In this document: one piece after another, positions 45,561-54,235 of the stretch
How the letters are laid out: the number at the start of each line of letters is the position of its first letter
Position numbering within the stretch: position 1 is the stretch's first letter
Source: an uncultured bacterium
Lineage (GTDB): Bacteria; Muiribacteriota; Ozemobacteria; Ozemobacterales; Ozemobacteraceae
Reading direction: 5' to 3'
Assembly: GCA_937949615.1 (NCBI GenBank)
Contig: CALEDQ010000021.1
Coordinates: 1 to 64,000 of the forward strand
Length of the DNA stretch: 64,000 bases
Program-made: the position numbers and the translations under genes
The notes under the pieces: generated by a model
What the model saw: the letters and a program-made list of their open reading frames with translations, nothing else
Database searches by the model: none
What the model was told of the DNA's origin: nothing

Positions 45561-46949
45561 ATGGCAATAGATATTCTGGTTGTCGATGACGAGGAAATGA
45601 TTCGATGGACTCTCAAGGAGGCCCTCGAAAGTGAAGGATACAACGTAACGGCTTTTGAGAACGGCCGTGAGTTTCTCAATTACTTCAGGCAGCATGGCGG
45701 GGATATCGTTCTGCTTGATGTGCGGTTGCCGGACAGTAACGGTCTCGACCTGCTGCTTGAGGCGACGAAGGTTGATCCTGATGCCATTGTGGTTATCATG
45801 ACGGCGTTCGGCGATGTCGAAACTGCTGTCAGTGCTATGAAACGCGGTGCTTTCGATTATCTTTCGAAGCCCTACAGTCTTGAAGAAGTCAGTCTGCTGA
45901 TTCGAAAGATCGTGCAGGCAAATCTTGTCAGAAGCCAGCTGCACCACTACCAGGAGCGCCTTGAGAATCAGTTCGCACGCATTCTTGGTGACAATCAGAA
46001 GATGAAACAGCTGCGTGAACATATTGCGATGGCCGCCCGCACTGATCGAACCACGGTTCTGATCCGCGGTGAATCAGGCACGGGCAAAGAGCTGGTTGCC
46101 AGACAGATTCACTTTCAGAGTACCAGGGCCGACAAACCGTTCATAGATGTTAACGCTGCTGCAGTCAGCAGTACACTGCTTGAGTCCGAACTTTTCGGAC
46201 ATGAGAAAGGGGCGTTTACCGACGCTCAGAAACAGAAGAAAGGCCTGTTCGAACTGGCAAATGGCGGTACCCTTTTCCTCGATGAAATTGGCGACCTCGA
46301 TCCTTCGCTGCAGGTAAAGCTGCTGCGCGTGCTGCAGGAAAGAAAGTTCAGGCGGGTTGGTGGCACGAGCGACATTCATGTCGACGTTCGCATTATTTCT
46401 GCTACCAATGCTGATCTTGAAAAGAATATCGAAGATGGCAGGCTGCGTCAGGATCTGTTTTATCGTCTCAACGTTTTTACTATCAATCTGCCGCCGTTGC
46501 GCGAAAGACGCGATGATATTCTGCTGCTGGCCAAGAATTTTCTTGAAGAATTCCGCAAAGAGTTTTCGAAGGATATCGGCGGTTTCAGAGAAGATACCAT
46601 CAAGATTCTCGATAGCTACAGCTATCCGGGTAACGTGCGTGAACTGCGCAATATTATTGAACGTGCGACGCTTCTTGAGACTTCGAATCTTATCAGACCG
46701 GCTTCTTTGCCTGAAGAGCTTAAAAAGAATGTCGATACGGGCTATGTTTCGTTTGAAAGTGTTGAGACGAAGCCCTGGCAGAAGCCTGGTTTCAGCTTCA
46801 AGGAATATATCGATTCGGTTGAAAAGAAAATTGTTGTCGACGTGATGCACGAGGTAGAGGGCAAGAAGAGTCGTGCCGCCGAAATTCTTGGTTTAACAAG
46901 ATTTGCTTTGCGGCACCAGCTGAAAAAACATGATCTTGAAACGGATTGA
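45561..46949 (+). CDS. NtrC-family sigma-54-dependent response regulator
   Basis: The 462-residue protein contains a receiver domain (Asp53 in LLDVRLPD; acidic pocket VVDDEEM), an AAA+ central domain (about 140-370) with GESGTGKE (Walker A) and GGTLFLDEIGD (Walker B), and a Fis-type HTH (SRAAEILGLTRFALRHQL). The sigma-54 contact loop reads GAFTDA instead of GAFTGA, a variant that occurs in some family members. The ATG start at 45561 has GGTGAG upstream. No histidine kinase is seen in the window. A good -24/-12 promoter lies just downstream of this gene at 47108, so that promoter may be a target. Confidence 0.93.
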   Translation: MAIDILVVDDEEMIRWTLKEALESEGYNVTAFENGREFLNYFRQHGGDIVLLDVRLPDSNGLDLLLEATKVDPDAIVVIMTAFGDVETAVSAMKRGAFDYLSKPYSLEEVSLLIRKIVQANLVRSQLHHYQERLENQFARILGDNQKMKQLREHIAMAARTDRTTVLIRGESGTGKELVARQIHFQSTRADKPFIDVNAAAVSSTLLESELFGHEKGAFTDAQKQKKGLFELANGGTLFLDEIGDLDPSLQVKLLRVLQERKFRRVGGTSDIHVDVRIISATNADLEKNIEDGRLRQDLFYRLNVFTINLPPLRERRDDILLLAKNFLEEFRKEFSKDIGGFREDTIKILDSYSYPGNVRELRNIIERATLLETSNLIRPASLPEELKKNVDTGYVSFESVETKPWQKPGFSFKEYIDSVEKKIVVDVMHEVEGKKSRAAEILGLTRFALRHQLKKHDLETD

Positions 46950-47107
46950 TGAAAGGAACGGAGGTTTTTGTCGAACAGTGTAAATAATCCACTGGCATAT
47001 TTAAAAAAGTGTGTTATATTTGCACTCATGTACCCTGTGTGAAAAAAAAACACATTGAAGTAATCAGATAGAGGTAGTCAGAGCAGGAAAAAAACTGGAT
47101 CTAGATG

Positions 47108-47122
47108 TGGCATGATTTATGC
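47108..47122 (+). promoter_or_regulatory. Sigma-54 (-24/-12) promoter for ptsN-like gene
   Basis: TGGCATG then TATGC, with the essential GG (47109-47110) and GC (47121-47122) separated by exactly 10 bases. Transcription would begin near 47134, 31 bases before the ATG of the PTS IIA gene. Upstream, 47036-47057 has a TGTGT...ACACA inverted repeat that could be an activator site. The rest of 46950-47164 holds no gene that I can see. Confidence 0.6.
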
Positions 47123-47164
47123 GTATGTAGTATTTGTAAGCTTATCAGGTGAGGAGAAACAGCG

Positions 47165-47614
47165 ATGATATCAGAATTACTTCAGGACAGTTTCATAGAT
47201 CTGCAGCTCGATGTTAACGACAAAGTAACTGCAATTGACAAGCTCTCCGGCATGCTTTGTGGCTCTGGACGTGTGAGTGACCACACTCATTTCGTCAGCG
47301 CAGTTCTCGAGCGCGAAAAACTTGGAAGCACCGCTATCGGTGCAGGTATTGCCATTCCTCACGCCCGTGCGAACACCGTAAACGAAGTTTCGATAGCTTT
47401 TGCCAGATCTGGCCGCGGTATCGATTTCAATTCGGTTGATGGTGACCCCGTTCATCTTATCTTCCTGCTTGCCGCTCCGGTTGAATCCGGCAGTCTTTAT
47501 CTCAAGCTGCTTGCCCGCATTTCCCGGCTGCTGCGTTATCAGGACCTGATTGAAGACCTCAAAAAGGCTACCACCAAAGAAGAAGTCATTAAAATTATCG
47601 CCGCCAAAGAATAA
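47165..47614 (+). CDS. PTS IIA-like (PtsN/EIIA-Ntr type) protein
   Basis: A 149-residue PTS EIIA type-2 (fructose/nitrogen) domain. The phosphorylated His is His66 in GIAIPHARA. No sugar-specific permease or HPr gene is nearby, which suits a regulatory role like PtsN. AGGAG precedes the ATG. The -24/-12 promoter upstream and the sigma-54 activator next to it suggest sigma-54 control. PtsN-like genes lying near rpoN are known in other bacteria; here rpoN itself is not in the window. Confidence 0.88.
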   Translation: MISELLQDSFIDLQLDVNDKVTAIDKLSGMLCGSGRVSDHTHFVSAVLEREKLGSTAIGAGIAIPHARANTVNEVSIAFARSGRGIDFNSVDGDPVHLIFLLAAPVESGSLYLKLLARISRLLRYQDLIEDLKKATTKEEVIKIIAAKE

Positions 47615-47649
47615 TCAGACTCTTTTCTATCAGTCAGACAGGTGCAGAC

Positions 47650-48081
47650 ATGACTAATGCTCGTCAGGATGAGCTCTCGCTCCATATGCGTATTCCGGCA
47701 GACAGGTGTTACCTTGGTAACGCTCTGTTGACCCTTGACGGCATCTGCGATCATTTTTCGGTCAGTGATGATTCGCGCGGTCGCATTAGAAGTGCTCTTG
47801 AGACTGCTTTGATTGGTTCGATCGAACTTTCTTACCAGAAGGCATCAGGTTTGTTTGACTTGAAATTCTCAGTGTTTAAAGATAAGCTTCAGATAACTGT
47901 AGAGGATTTCATGTTGAACGAAGAACCTGATGCCCTGGAAGAATACACTCACCCGAGTGTTGAACAGATGCGTCAGCGTCTTGATCCGGTGGCTGTTCTT
48001 ACCGATGGTTTCAAGATCATCAAAGAAGCGGGTCGTAATTCATGTTATTCCATGCAGTTCAATCTTGTACTGGTGGAATGA
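47650..48081 (+). CDS. RsbW/SpoIIAB-like (GHKL ATPase fold) protein, degenerate
   Basis: A 143-residue protein with the fold pattern of anti-sigma-factor kinases: an N-terminal strand, a long helix (SRGRIRSALETALIGSIELSYQKA) at the N-box position, and a strand-loop region (DKLQITVEDFML). The usual Asn of the N-box and a clear G-box are not visible, so kinase activity is doubtful. A tail with KIIKEAGRNSCYSMQFNLV matches the last strands of the fold. It sits between a PTS IIA gene and ndk in the same direction. A regulator of a partner-switch is possible; no STAS-domain partner is nearby. Confidence 0.6.
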   Translation: MTNARQDELSLHMRIPADRCYLGNALLTLDGICDHFSVSDDSRGRIRSALETALIGSIELSYQKASGLFDLKFSVFKDKLQITVEDFMLNEEPDALEEYTHPSVEQMRQRLDPVAVLTDGFKIIKEAGRNSCYSMQFNLVLVE

Positions 48082-48085
48082 ATGA

Positions 48086-48556
48086 ATGAGTGATCAACTG
48101 CCCTTTGAAAATACCTTTCTCCTGCTGAAACCCGATGCCGTGCAGCGTGGCATGATCGGTCGACTTATCAGTCGTATCGAAGAAAAAGGCCTTAAGATAG
48201 TGGCCATGAAAATGCTGCAGATTACCCCTGAACAGGCTGCAAAGCAGTATGAGTGCCATCACGGCAAGCCTTTTTATCCGTCTCTTGTCGAATTTATCTG
48301 TTCGGGGCCAAGTGTTGCAATGATTATTGAAGGTCGCGGCGCTATTTCAATCTGCCGTCGGCTGATGGGCTCTACTTCCCCCGAAAACTCCCAGCCGGGT
48401 ACCATACGTGGTGATTATTCACTCGACGTGAAGCACAACCTTATTCATGGTTCAGATTCACTCGAAAGCTTTGCACATGAGGCGAAAGTCTATTTCAGCG
48501 AAGAAGAAATAATTAAATATCGTCTTGACCTCGAACGCTGGATTTATTATTCCTGA
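48086..48556 (+). CDS. ndk: Nucleoside diphosphate kinase
   Basis: The 156-residue enzyme transfers the gamma phosphate from ATP to NDPs via a phosphohistidine. Start is ENTFLLLKPDAVQRGMIG. The catalytic His121 is in NLIHGSDS (usual NVIHGSDS). It is slightly longer than the usual about 140-150 residues. It begins 4 bases after the GHKL-like gene. Confidence 0.95.
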   Translation: MSDQLPFENTFLLLKPDAVQRGMIGRLISRIEEKGLKIVAMKMLQITPEQAAKQYECHHGKPFYPSLVEFICSGPSVAMIIEGRGAISICRRLMGSTSPENSQPGTIRGDYSLDVKHNLIHGSDSLESFAHEAKVYFSEEEIIKYRLDLERWIYYS

Positions 48557-48604
48557 AGACCCTTATTATTGTTGATTGAATCATTCTTATTCCCGGAGTT
48601 ATAA

Positions 48605-50251
48605 GTGTCTTCGCCCCCCGAAACCAGTCACAGGCTCTCCCGCCGCGTTTTAAGAATCGTTCTGCTGCTGGTCGGGCTTTCTGTGGGACTTCTGGTATTC
48701 CTCTCCAGGTCAGAGGGCTTTGCCCGCGAAGCATTTATTTTCGCAGTTGACCGGGCTGGCATCGATGGCCAGTTGAAACTGGAATATTCTGGTTTTTCGG
48801 GCACCGTTGTTGACGGAATCAACCTCGAATCGTTGCGGGTCGTCAAAAGAAAACCGCCTTTCGAAGCTGAACTTGCCAGCATCAGTCTCAAGGTTAATTT
48901 CGACCGGCTTTTTACTGCCGGTGTACTTTCTTTGTCAGGGCAGATTGGCCTGGTCAATATTGATGGCCTGGCTGCGCCTCCTGATATTTTCGAAAAAATT
49001 CCCGCCTGGAACGGTCTGGCGTGTTTTGCCGGTATTCCTGCCAATATTGAAGTGGCCAGTTTTTCTGTCGGCACCATTACCTTGAAGCCATGGGCTGGTT
49101 CGCCTGCTCTCGTCAAAGCGGTCGGTATTTCTGTAAAACCAGGCGAAAATGCCGGAGAGCACCGCGTCGATGCTCTTGCGGAGGCCAGCTGGAAAAACCG
49201 GCAGATAGCTTCTGCAGCAGTTTCAGGCGTGCTTAAGCAGAAGCAGCAGCGCCTTGATGGCAATATTGTTATTTGCTTTGCCGGTCAGAGATTGAGTTCT
49301 GAATTGTGTGTAACGCAAAAGCGTCGCCGACTGGAACTTAGCGGTTATATCGCCTCTGCCGCAATTGATCTTGCGCCGCTGTCATTGTGGCTCAACCCGG
49401 TCTGGCAGGAAAAGTTTCCGTTTGGTTTCGACGGGCGCCTCGATGGTTCTGGTTCGTGGTTATTCAATGAAGAGATGGGTTTTCTTGGCAATCTGAGCGG
49501 AAAATATGAGAAGCTGAGGATGGTTGCTCTGGGTCTTTATTTTACAGTTTTCGAGCTTAACGGCAGCTGGAAATTCTTTGACGGTAATCTCGGCCTGCAT
49601 GATTCCGGAAGCTTCTTTGCCGGCTTTCCTGCGGTATTGAGCGGGCAGGTCGAGGGGATTGCAAAAAGCACGCGCAAATGGGATCTGAATTTTGTCTGTT
49701 CTTCGATAGATTTTTCAGAACTGGCCGATCGGCTTCCCTGGGGCCTTAAATACAGTCTGAAACTGCCGGAACTGGTTGGTACGGCAGCGATGTCACTGTC
49801 TCTGAGCGGTAGCCTGGTTCCTTCTGTGGCTGGCAAAGCAACGCTTGCCAGCCTTGAAATCGGCAAAGGATATGAGGAACGTCTGCTTTCTGGGCGGGTT
49901 GATTATCAACAGTCTGGTCTGGGAAGTGCAAGCATCGAAATGGATTTCGCTGCGACCTCAGAAAATTGTGTATTACCGGTTTTTAAAAGATTCAAAGGAA
50001 AAGGTGGCAGTCTTTACACGGGTTTTTCTTCCCATGGGTTGCCGCAGATCTTTACCTGGAAACTCAAGGGGCCGCCTAATCATGACCAGAAGTTTTCCGG
50101 CAGCCTTTCTGCGGGTGATAAGCATCTCGCTTCTTTCGATGGCATATGGCATGCGGGTCTTGGGCATCTGCTCACCTCAGAATCAGAACCTGAAACAGCC
50201 GGCTACCGGTCAGACAGTATTCCCTATCTCGATCTCTTTCTTGCCAGATAA
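48605..50251 (+). CDS. AsmA/TamB-like envelope protein
   Basis: A 548-residue protein with one N-terminal signal anchor (RIVLLLVGLSVGLLVFL). It continues as beta-rich repeats such as LEYSGFSGTVVDGINLESLRVV, LSLSGQIGLVNIDGL, ISVKPGEN and GRLDGSGSW, resembling the AsmA/TamB/YdbH group that forms a hydrophobic bridge for lipids between the membranes. It is shorter than typical TamB (over 1000 residues). Predicted inner-membrane anchored, periplasmic. GTG start with CGGAG upstream. A strong bidirectional terminator ends the run of plus-strand genes. Confidence 0.65.
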   Translation: MSSPPETSHRLSRRVLRIVLLLVGLSVGLLVFLSRSEGFAREAFIFAVDRAGIDGQLKLEYSGFSGTVVDGINLESLRVVKRKPPFEAELASISLKVNFDRLFTAGVLSLSGQIGLVNIDGLAAPPDIFEKIPAWNGLACFAGIPANIEVASFSVGTITLKPWAGSPALVKAVGISVKPGENAGEHRVDALAEASWKNRQIASAAVSGVLKQKQQRLDGNIVICFAGQRLSSELCVTQKRRRLELSGYIASAAIDLAPLSLWLNPVWQEKFPFGFDGRLDGSGSWLFNEEMGFLGNLSGKYEKLRMVALGLYFTVFELNGSWKFFDGNLGLHDSGSFFAGFPAVLSGQVEGIAKSTRKWDLNFVCSSIDFSELADRLPWGLKYSLKLPELVGTAAMSLSLSGSLVPSVAGKATLASLEIGKGYEERLLSGRVDYQQSGLGSASIEMDFAATSENCVLPVFKRFKGKGGSLYTGFSSHGLPQIFTWKLKGPPNHDQKFSGSLSAGDKHLASFDGIWHAGLGHLLTSESEPETAGYRSDSIPYLDLFLAR

Positions 50252-50273
50252 ATTCGCAAATTTGAACCGCAAT

Positions 50274-50309
50274 AAAAAAGCGACTGCCCGGACAGGCAGT
50301 CGCTTTTTT
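50274..50309. terminator. Bidirectional rho-independent terminator between convergent genes
   Basis: Stem GCGACTGCC (50280-50288) with GGCAGTCGC (50295-50303), loop CGGACA. It is flanked by AAAAAA on one side and TTTTTT on the other, so it can end transcripts from both strands. Confidence 0.9.
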
Positions 50310-50329
50310 ATTGTGGTTTTTGTAGCTGG

Positions 50330-52714
50330 TCAGCTGTTGAGCTTTCTGACTCTGGCTTCAACCTGCTGCAGATTCACTCCCTGCTGCTGCAGAAAGCTTT
50401 CGAACCAGGCGGTGTTGACACCGTAGGATTTCAGTTCGCTTCTGAATTCAACAACCAGCTGCTGCAGCTGAATCATGTCGTTAACTTTGAGGCGTGGCTT
50501 GCTCGACATATACTGCATCGATTTAAGGTTGCTGAGGGCATTATTGATGGCGCTGGCAAATTCATATCTCGTGACGCTGTCGGTATAGGTAAAGGGGAAG
50601 GCATTGAGAATACCACGGCTGGAGATGTGGCGCATCGATTTAAAAGCCCAGTGCTTTGAGGGAACGAAGCTGAATGAGCCATTTGCCTGGGCCGGGCGCT
50701 GACTACCTGCGGCCATCGACGGTGCGGGTTTAACCTTGCTGTCAACCAGCGGTATGTAGAAAGCAGAATCGGCTTCGGCGGTTTTCTGGCTCGGCAGATA
50801 CTGTTTTTCGCTGCTTGCCGAGGTGGCAAACTGCCATGAAACTCTTTGAGTGAGTTGTTCGCCCAGCCGGCTCTTTATTTTGTCGTTGACGATTACCTTA
50901 TACTCGGTTCTTGCATCTAACGGACTGGTGGGTTCAAATATGGCCCGGTTCTGCTGTCGGTCATAGACTACCTTGCCGTCGACGCGCACCTGGTTGCCGA
51001 ACACAGAAATGTTGATGTTGTTAACGGTTCTCGGGTCGGCTGGCTCAGAGAAGTGTACGGCGATTTTGGCTTTACGGTTGACGTTATTGGCATCAGCACC
51101 GGGAAAAATCGAAGTGACTTTGAAGGCATTGAGGTTTGCAGTGTTAGATTGCTTCTGTGCCGGTCTGGTTCTTACAGTACGGTCAGCAGGTGCCTGACCG
51201 ATGCTGGCTGCCGATGCCATGGCGGTGTTGCGCGGCGAACTGATAGCCGGAGTTCTTGCGGATTTTGCTGCAGCCGGTCTCATCTGGGCCATTTCTGCCA
51301 TCGGGTCCTGATATTCGGCGTCAAAACCTTCAAGCTCTGCAGCTTCGCGCTGCGGGTTCTGGGCTGGTTGAGCGGCATATTGCGGCATGGCTGGCGCTGC
51401 TGCCGGGGAAGTGGTCGAAAACATTGCGTTGATACCGCTGCGTATCGGTCGCCCGAAAGCGTCGGTAATGCCCTGGGTAACGACGACGCGGTAATTTTTG
51501 TTGCTGTCGAGAAGGCCCACGGGGGTCAGAGTTGCCTGCTTGTTACCTTTGAAGTAGTGAATTCTTGACGGCACCGGACCGAAATCGTCTTCAAGTCTGA
51601 AGGTGAATTCGTTGAGGGTATCTGGCATTACTTCTTCACTGAAAGCTATGGTAATCGGCTGGGTCAGGTTGGTTACCCGGCTGCCGTTCTGTGGCGACAG
51701 ACCGACAATCTGTGTCGGTGCAGCAGCGGGCTGTGACATGGCGGCTGCTCTTGTGCTCGGCATTGCGGGCGCCTGAGCGACGCGTGCCGATCTTTCGGCT
51801 GCTGCTGGCTGTGCAGCAAATGGATTGGCGATTGCGGCGGCCTGGTTTCTAACCGGGGTTTTTGCTGCTGGTGCCGGCATTTCTTCGATTTCGTGCAGGT
51901 TGACCATGGGTTCCTGGTTTTTGGCAGAGCCTTCAAGTGCGAACGGAATCATGGTTTTCTTGCGCAGGCAACTGCCACTTGTCGATGTCAGAGTCTGTTC
52001 GACAGCGATTGCATAGGTAGAACCTGGCTTTAGAGCGTTGCGTGGGCTGACAGTCAGAGTTTTCATGTCGCGCGACAGTCGATAATCGACACCGACCGGC
52101 TGATTGTCTTCAAACAGCTGAACTGGCGCTTTTTTTAACGTGGTAATGTCGATTGCTTCAGAAAACGATATTTCAAGCGGCATATCTGGCCTGATATAGC
52201 CAGAGCCCATATTGGCATTGGTCAGGGTCAGAGCATTGGCAGTAGATTGTTCTTCCTGCTGAGGAGCTGCTGAAGAAAAAGCGGGAGCCTGGTTGTTGCC
52301 TGCGCCGGCAGTCTGAAAGCTCCAGACTTTTTCTGAGGTGCGGCCGAGTCCGTCATAGTAACTGAGCTGGGCAGTGTAGGTCTGACCTGCGTTCAGAGGC
52401 TGTTTGGACTTGAACATGACCTGTCTGGCGGATGGATTGTAGAACAATTCGCCATCGACCGGATCTGTGCCGCTAAAAAGGCTGAAATTTATGGTCTGAT
52501 AGAAAGACTGATTGACTGCACCGCCAAATTCAACGGTCAGCGGAGTTTCTGGTGATACCCCGGTAGCCATATTGGTGGGAAAGTGCTTTGCAACATTGAT
52601 GGCAGCAGTTTCAGCTGCGTAACTGGTTCTGTCCAGTGCGGCAGCGACGGGCGAACTGTTGCTGATGGCGGCTGCAACGGCGCAGAGAATCGCCGCCTTT
52701 TTCCAACGGTTCAT
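50330..52714 (-). CDS. Secreted Big_5 (Ig-like) repeat protein with C-terminal SLH-like domain
   Basis: A 794-residue exported protein. The signal peptide (MNRWKKAAIL, hydrophobic core, VAAA) is followed by four Big_5-type Ig domains (about 40-140, 165-265, 340-440 and 540-640). These share the P..G...V.......F.E motif, for example FPTNMATGVSPETPLTVEF and IFPGADANNVNRKAKIAVHF. Spacers between them are Ala/Pro/Gln-rich. Near the end (about 690-735) a stretch VPSKHWAFKSMRHISSRGILNAF then RYEFASAIN has the pattern of a single SLH domain, and a helical tail follows. A single SLH domain followed by a helix occurs in envelope-tethering proteins of diderms. GAGGAGG precedes the ATG. Surface or periplasmic structural role likely. 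Confidence 0.75.
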   Translation of the reverse strand: MNRWKKAAILCAVAAAISNSSPVAAALDRTSYAAETAAINVAKHFPTNMATGVSPETPLTVEFGGAVNQSFYQTINFSLFSGTDPVDGELFYNPSARQVMFKSKQPLNAGQTYTAQLSYYDGLGRTSEKVWSFQTAGAGNNQAPAFSSAAPQQEEQSTANALTLTNANMGSGYIRPDMPLEISFSEAIDITTLKKAPVQLFEDNQPVGVDYRLSRDMKTLTVSPRNALKPGSTYAIAVEQTLTSTSGSCLRKKTMIPFALEGSAKNQEPMVNLHEIEEMPAPAAKTPVRNQAAAIANPFAAQPAAAERSARVAQAPAMPSTRAAAMSQPAAAPTQIVGLSPQNGSRVTNLTQPITIAFSEEVMPDTLNEFTFRLEDDFGPVPSRIHYFKGNKQATLTPVGLLDSNKNYRVVVTQGITDAFGRPIRSGINAMFSTTSPAAAPAMPQYAAQPAQNPQREAAELEGFDAEYQDPMAEMAQMRPAAAKSARTPAISSPRNTAMASAASIGQAPADRTVRTRPAQKQSNTANLNAFKVTSIFPGADANNVNRKAKIAVHFSEPADPRTVNNINISVFGNQVRVDGKVVYDRQQNRAIFEPTSPLDARTEYKVIVNDKIKSRLGEQLTQRVSWQFATSASSEKQYLPSQKTAEADSAFYIPLVDSKVKPAPSMAAGSQRPAQANGSFSFVPSKHWAFKSMRHISSRGILNAFPFTYTDSVTRYEFASAINNALSNLKSMQYMSSKPRLKVNDMIQLQQLVVEFRSELKSYGVNTAWFESFLQQQGVNLQQVEARVRKLNS

Positions 52715-52831
52715 AGTTTACCTCCTCAAGCTTATGCTCTTCAGGTAATTAATCGGCTTGGTCGTAACATAAAATTAGTTTTTATTTTGGCATGTTTTTT
52801 GCGCAGAATCGGCATGCTGATGTCGTGCTGG

Positions 52832-52860
52832 TTGAAAAAAACCTGTGGAAATGTTATCAA
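52832..52860 (+). promoter_or_regulatory. Possible promoter for the V-ATPase operon
   Basis: TTGAAA (52832-52837) and TATCAA (52855-52860) are 17 bases apart, about 50 bases upstream of the first V-ATPase ATG. The -10 is weak. Confidence 0.4.
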
Positions 52861-52911
52861 CTAGGGAAATAATTAATCAGCCCTATTTTTGACTGATTGA
52901 AGGAGACCAAA

Positions 52912-53502
52912 ATGGGAACGGATGTTGCAACTTTTGCCAGACAGCTCAGAGAAGATGGCATTGAAGCCGCGAAGATCGAGGCAGCCAAAATTCTCGCCGA
53001 CGCCCGCAAAGAAGCCGAAAAGATAGTGAATGCCGCGCGCACTGAAGCTACCAAAGTCGAAAAAGAGACTCAGGTACGCATTCAGCAGAATCGTCACCGC
53101 TCAGAAGACGAATTGAGACTGGTGGCCCGTGACCTGATCAACACTTTTCGCAAAAAGATCGAAGAAATCGGTACCCGCCTGCTCAAGGGCAAGGTTGCCG
53201 AGGGTCTCAACGACAAAGAAATCATCAGAACTGCCATTACCGAGTTGCTCAAAACTCAGCAGTCCGGCCAGAAATGGGAAATTACCCTGAGTGCGAAAAT
53301 TGCAAAACCTCTCGCCGAAGCTGTGGCCGCTGTTTTTCGTGAAAATGGCGCTGCCGTGCAGTTGACCGGTGAAATGGCCAAAGCCGGTTTTGAAATGCGT
53401 GTCGCCGGTGGTAATGAAGTATTCGAAGTAACCGAAGAATCAGTTACCGAAACCTTCAGAAAGCTTCTTTCACCTGAGCTTAAAAAGCTGCTCGAAGCCT
53501 GA
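52912..53502 (+). CDS. ntpE: V-type ATPase subunit E
   Basis: A 196-residue peripheral-stalk subunit. The first half (about 15-80) is a long charged helix (AAKIEAAKILADARKEAEKIV) typical of the E/stalk coiled coil. The C-terminal half is a mixed alpha/beta domain ending in KLLSPELKKLL. ATG 52912 has AAGGAG upstream; a TTG at 52897 would sit on the ribosome-binding site. It is the first gene of the operon E-DUF2764-A-B-D-I-K. Confidence 0.85.
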   Translation: MGTDVATFARQLREDGIEAAKIEAAKILADARKEAEKIVNAARTEATKVEKETQVRIQQNRHRSEDELRLVARDLINTFRKKIEEIGTRLLKGKVAEGLNDKEIIRTAITELLKTQQSGQKWEITLSAKIAKPLAEAVAAVFRENGAAVQLTGEMAKAGFEMRVAGGNEVFEVTEESVTETFRKLLSPELKKLLEA

Positions 53503-53518
53503 GTAAAGGCGGAAACCC

Positions 53519-54235
53519 GTGTCAGAAAACCTGTTTTATCTGCTTACTGTGCTTCCTGCCTTGCCGGCAAATGCCGGTGATCCGGTTCAAGCTGACGATG
53601 CTCTCGCCAGAATACGCGAAGAATCTGACAGCCGGCTTCTCTATCTTGCAGACCTGCTTGAAGTCGAATCTGAAATCGAGCGCTGCGGCCTGCAATTTTT
53701 TGTCATGGGCGGTCGCGATTTTCAGCCCCGTCTCTCTGAACGCCTGCCCGAAAGCTTTGTCGAAACATTCATGAGCTTTCAGAACAGCCGTGAAGCTGAC
53801 TGGCTTACCAGTGTTTATGCCTCCTGGTTTGATCTGATGATCGATACCGGCCGAAGAACGGGCTCAAAACTTCTGTGTCACTGGGCCTGCTGGGAATACT
53901 CGCTGCGCACCATTCTGCGCCTCGAAAGAATGAAAGCTGCCGGTCGCTCAGGCGCCGACCTTGACAATGCTCTGCCAGTTTTCATGAAAGATTTTTCTGA
54001 ATATCCCGATCACGCGTTGCTGGTCGAATCCTGGAAATCTTTTTCAGAGCCCCTGAAGGCCGAAAAATTCCTTGACCAGGCCCGCATTGAATACCTGCGC
54101 AAAGCCGCGACTCAGTTCAGTTTTACGCTCGACGAACTGATCGCCTACATGCTCGAACTGCGCATTCATAATCGTTACGCACGTCTCAACCCCGACAGGG
54201 GTCGCAAAATACTCGAGGAGGTAACTACGCTGTGA
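53519..54235 (+). CDS. DUF2764 family protein (V-ATPase operon)
   Basis: A 238-residue protein of the DUF2764 family, with NLFYLLTVLPALP at the start and an RIHNRYARLNPDRG-like end. The family occurs nearly always between V-ATPase subunits E and A in chlamydiae, spirochaetes and Bacteroidetes. It may take the place of a C or F subunit, but this has not been shown as far as I know. The GTG start overlaps nothing; the end overlaps ntpA by 4 bases (GTGA). Confidence 0.8.
   Translation: MSENLFYLLTVLPALPANAGDPVQADDALARIREESDSRLLYLADLLEVESEIERCGLQFFVMGGRDFQPRLSERLPESFVETFMSFQNSREADWLTSVYASWFDLMIDTGRRTGSKLLCHWACWEYSLRTILRLERMKAAGRSGADLDNALPVFMKDFSEYPDHALLVESWKSFSEPLKAEKFLDQARIEYLRKAATQFSFTLDELIAYMLELRIHNRYARLNPDRGRKILEEVTTL

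Noticed and set aside
46994..47008. Second TGGCA site upstream of the ptsN-like gene
   Set aside because: No GC is found 10 bases after the GG, so it is not a -24/-12 promoter.
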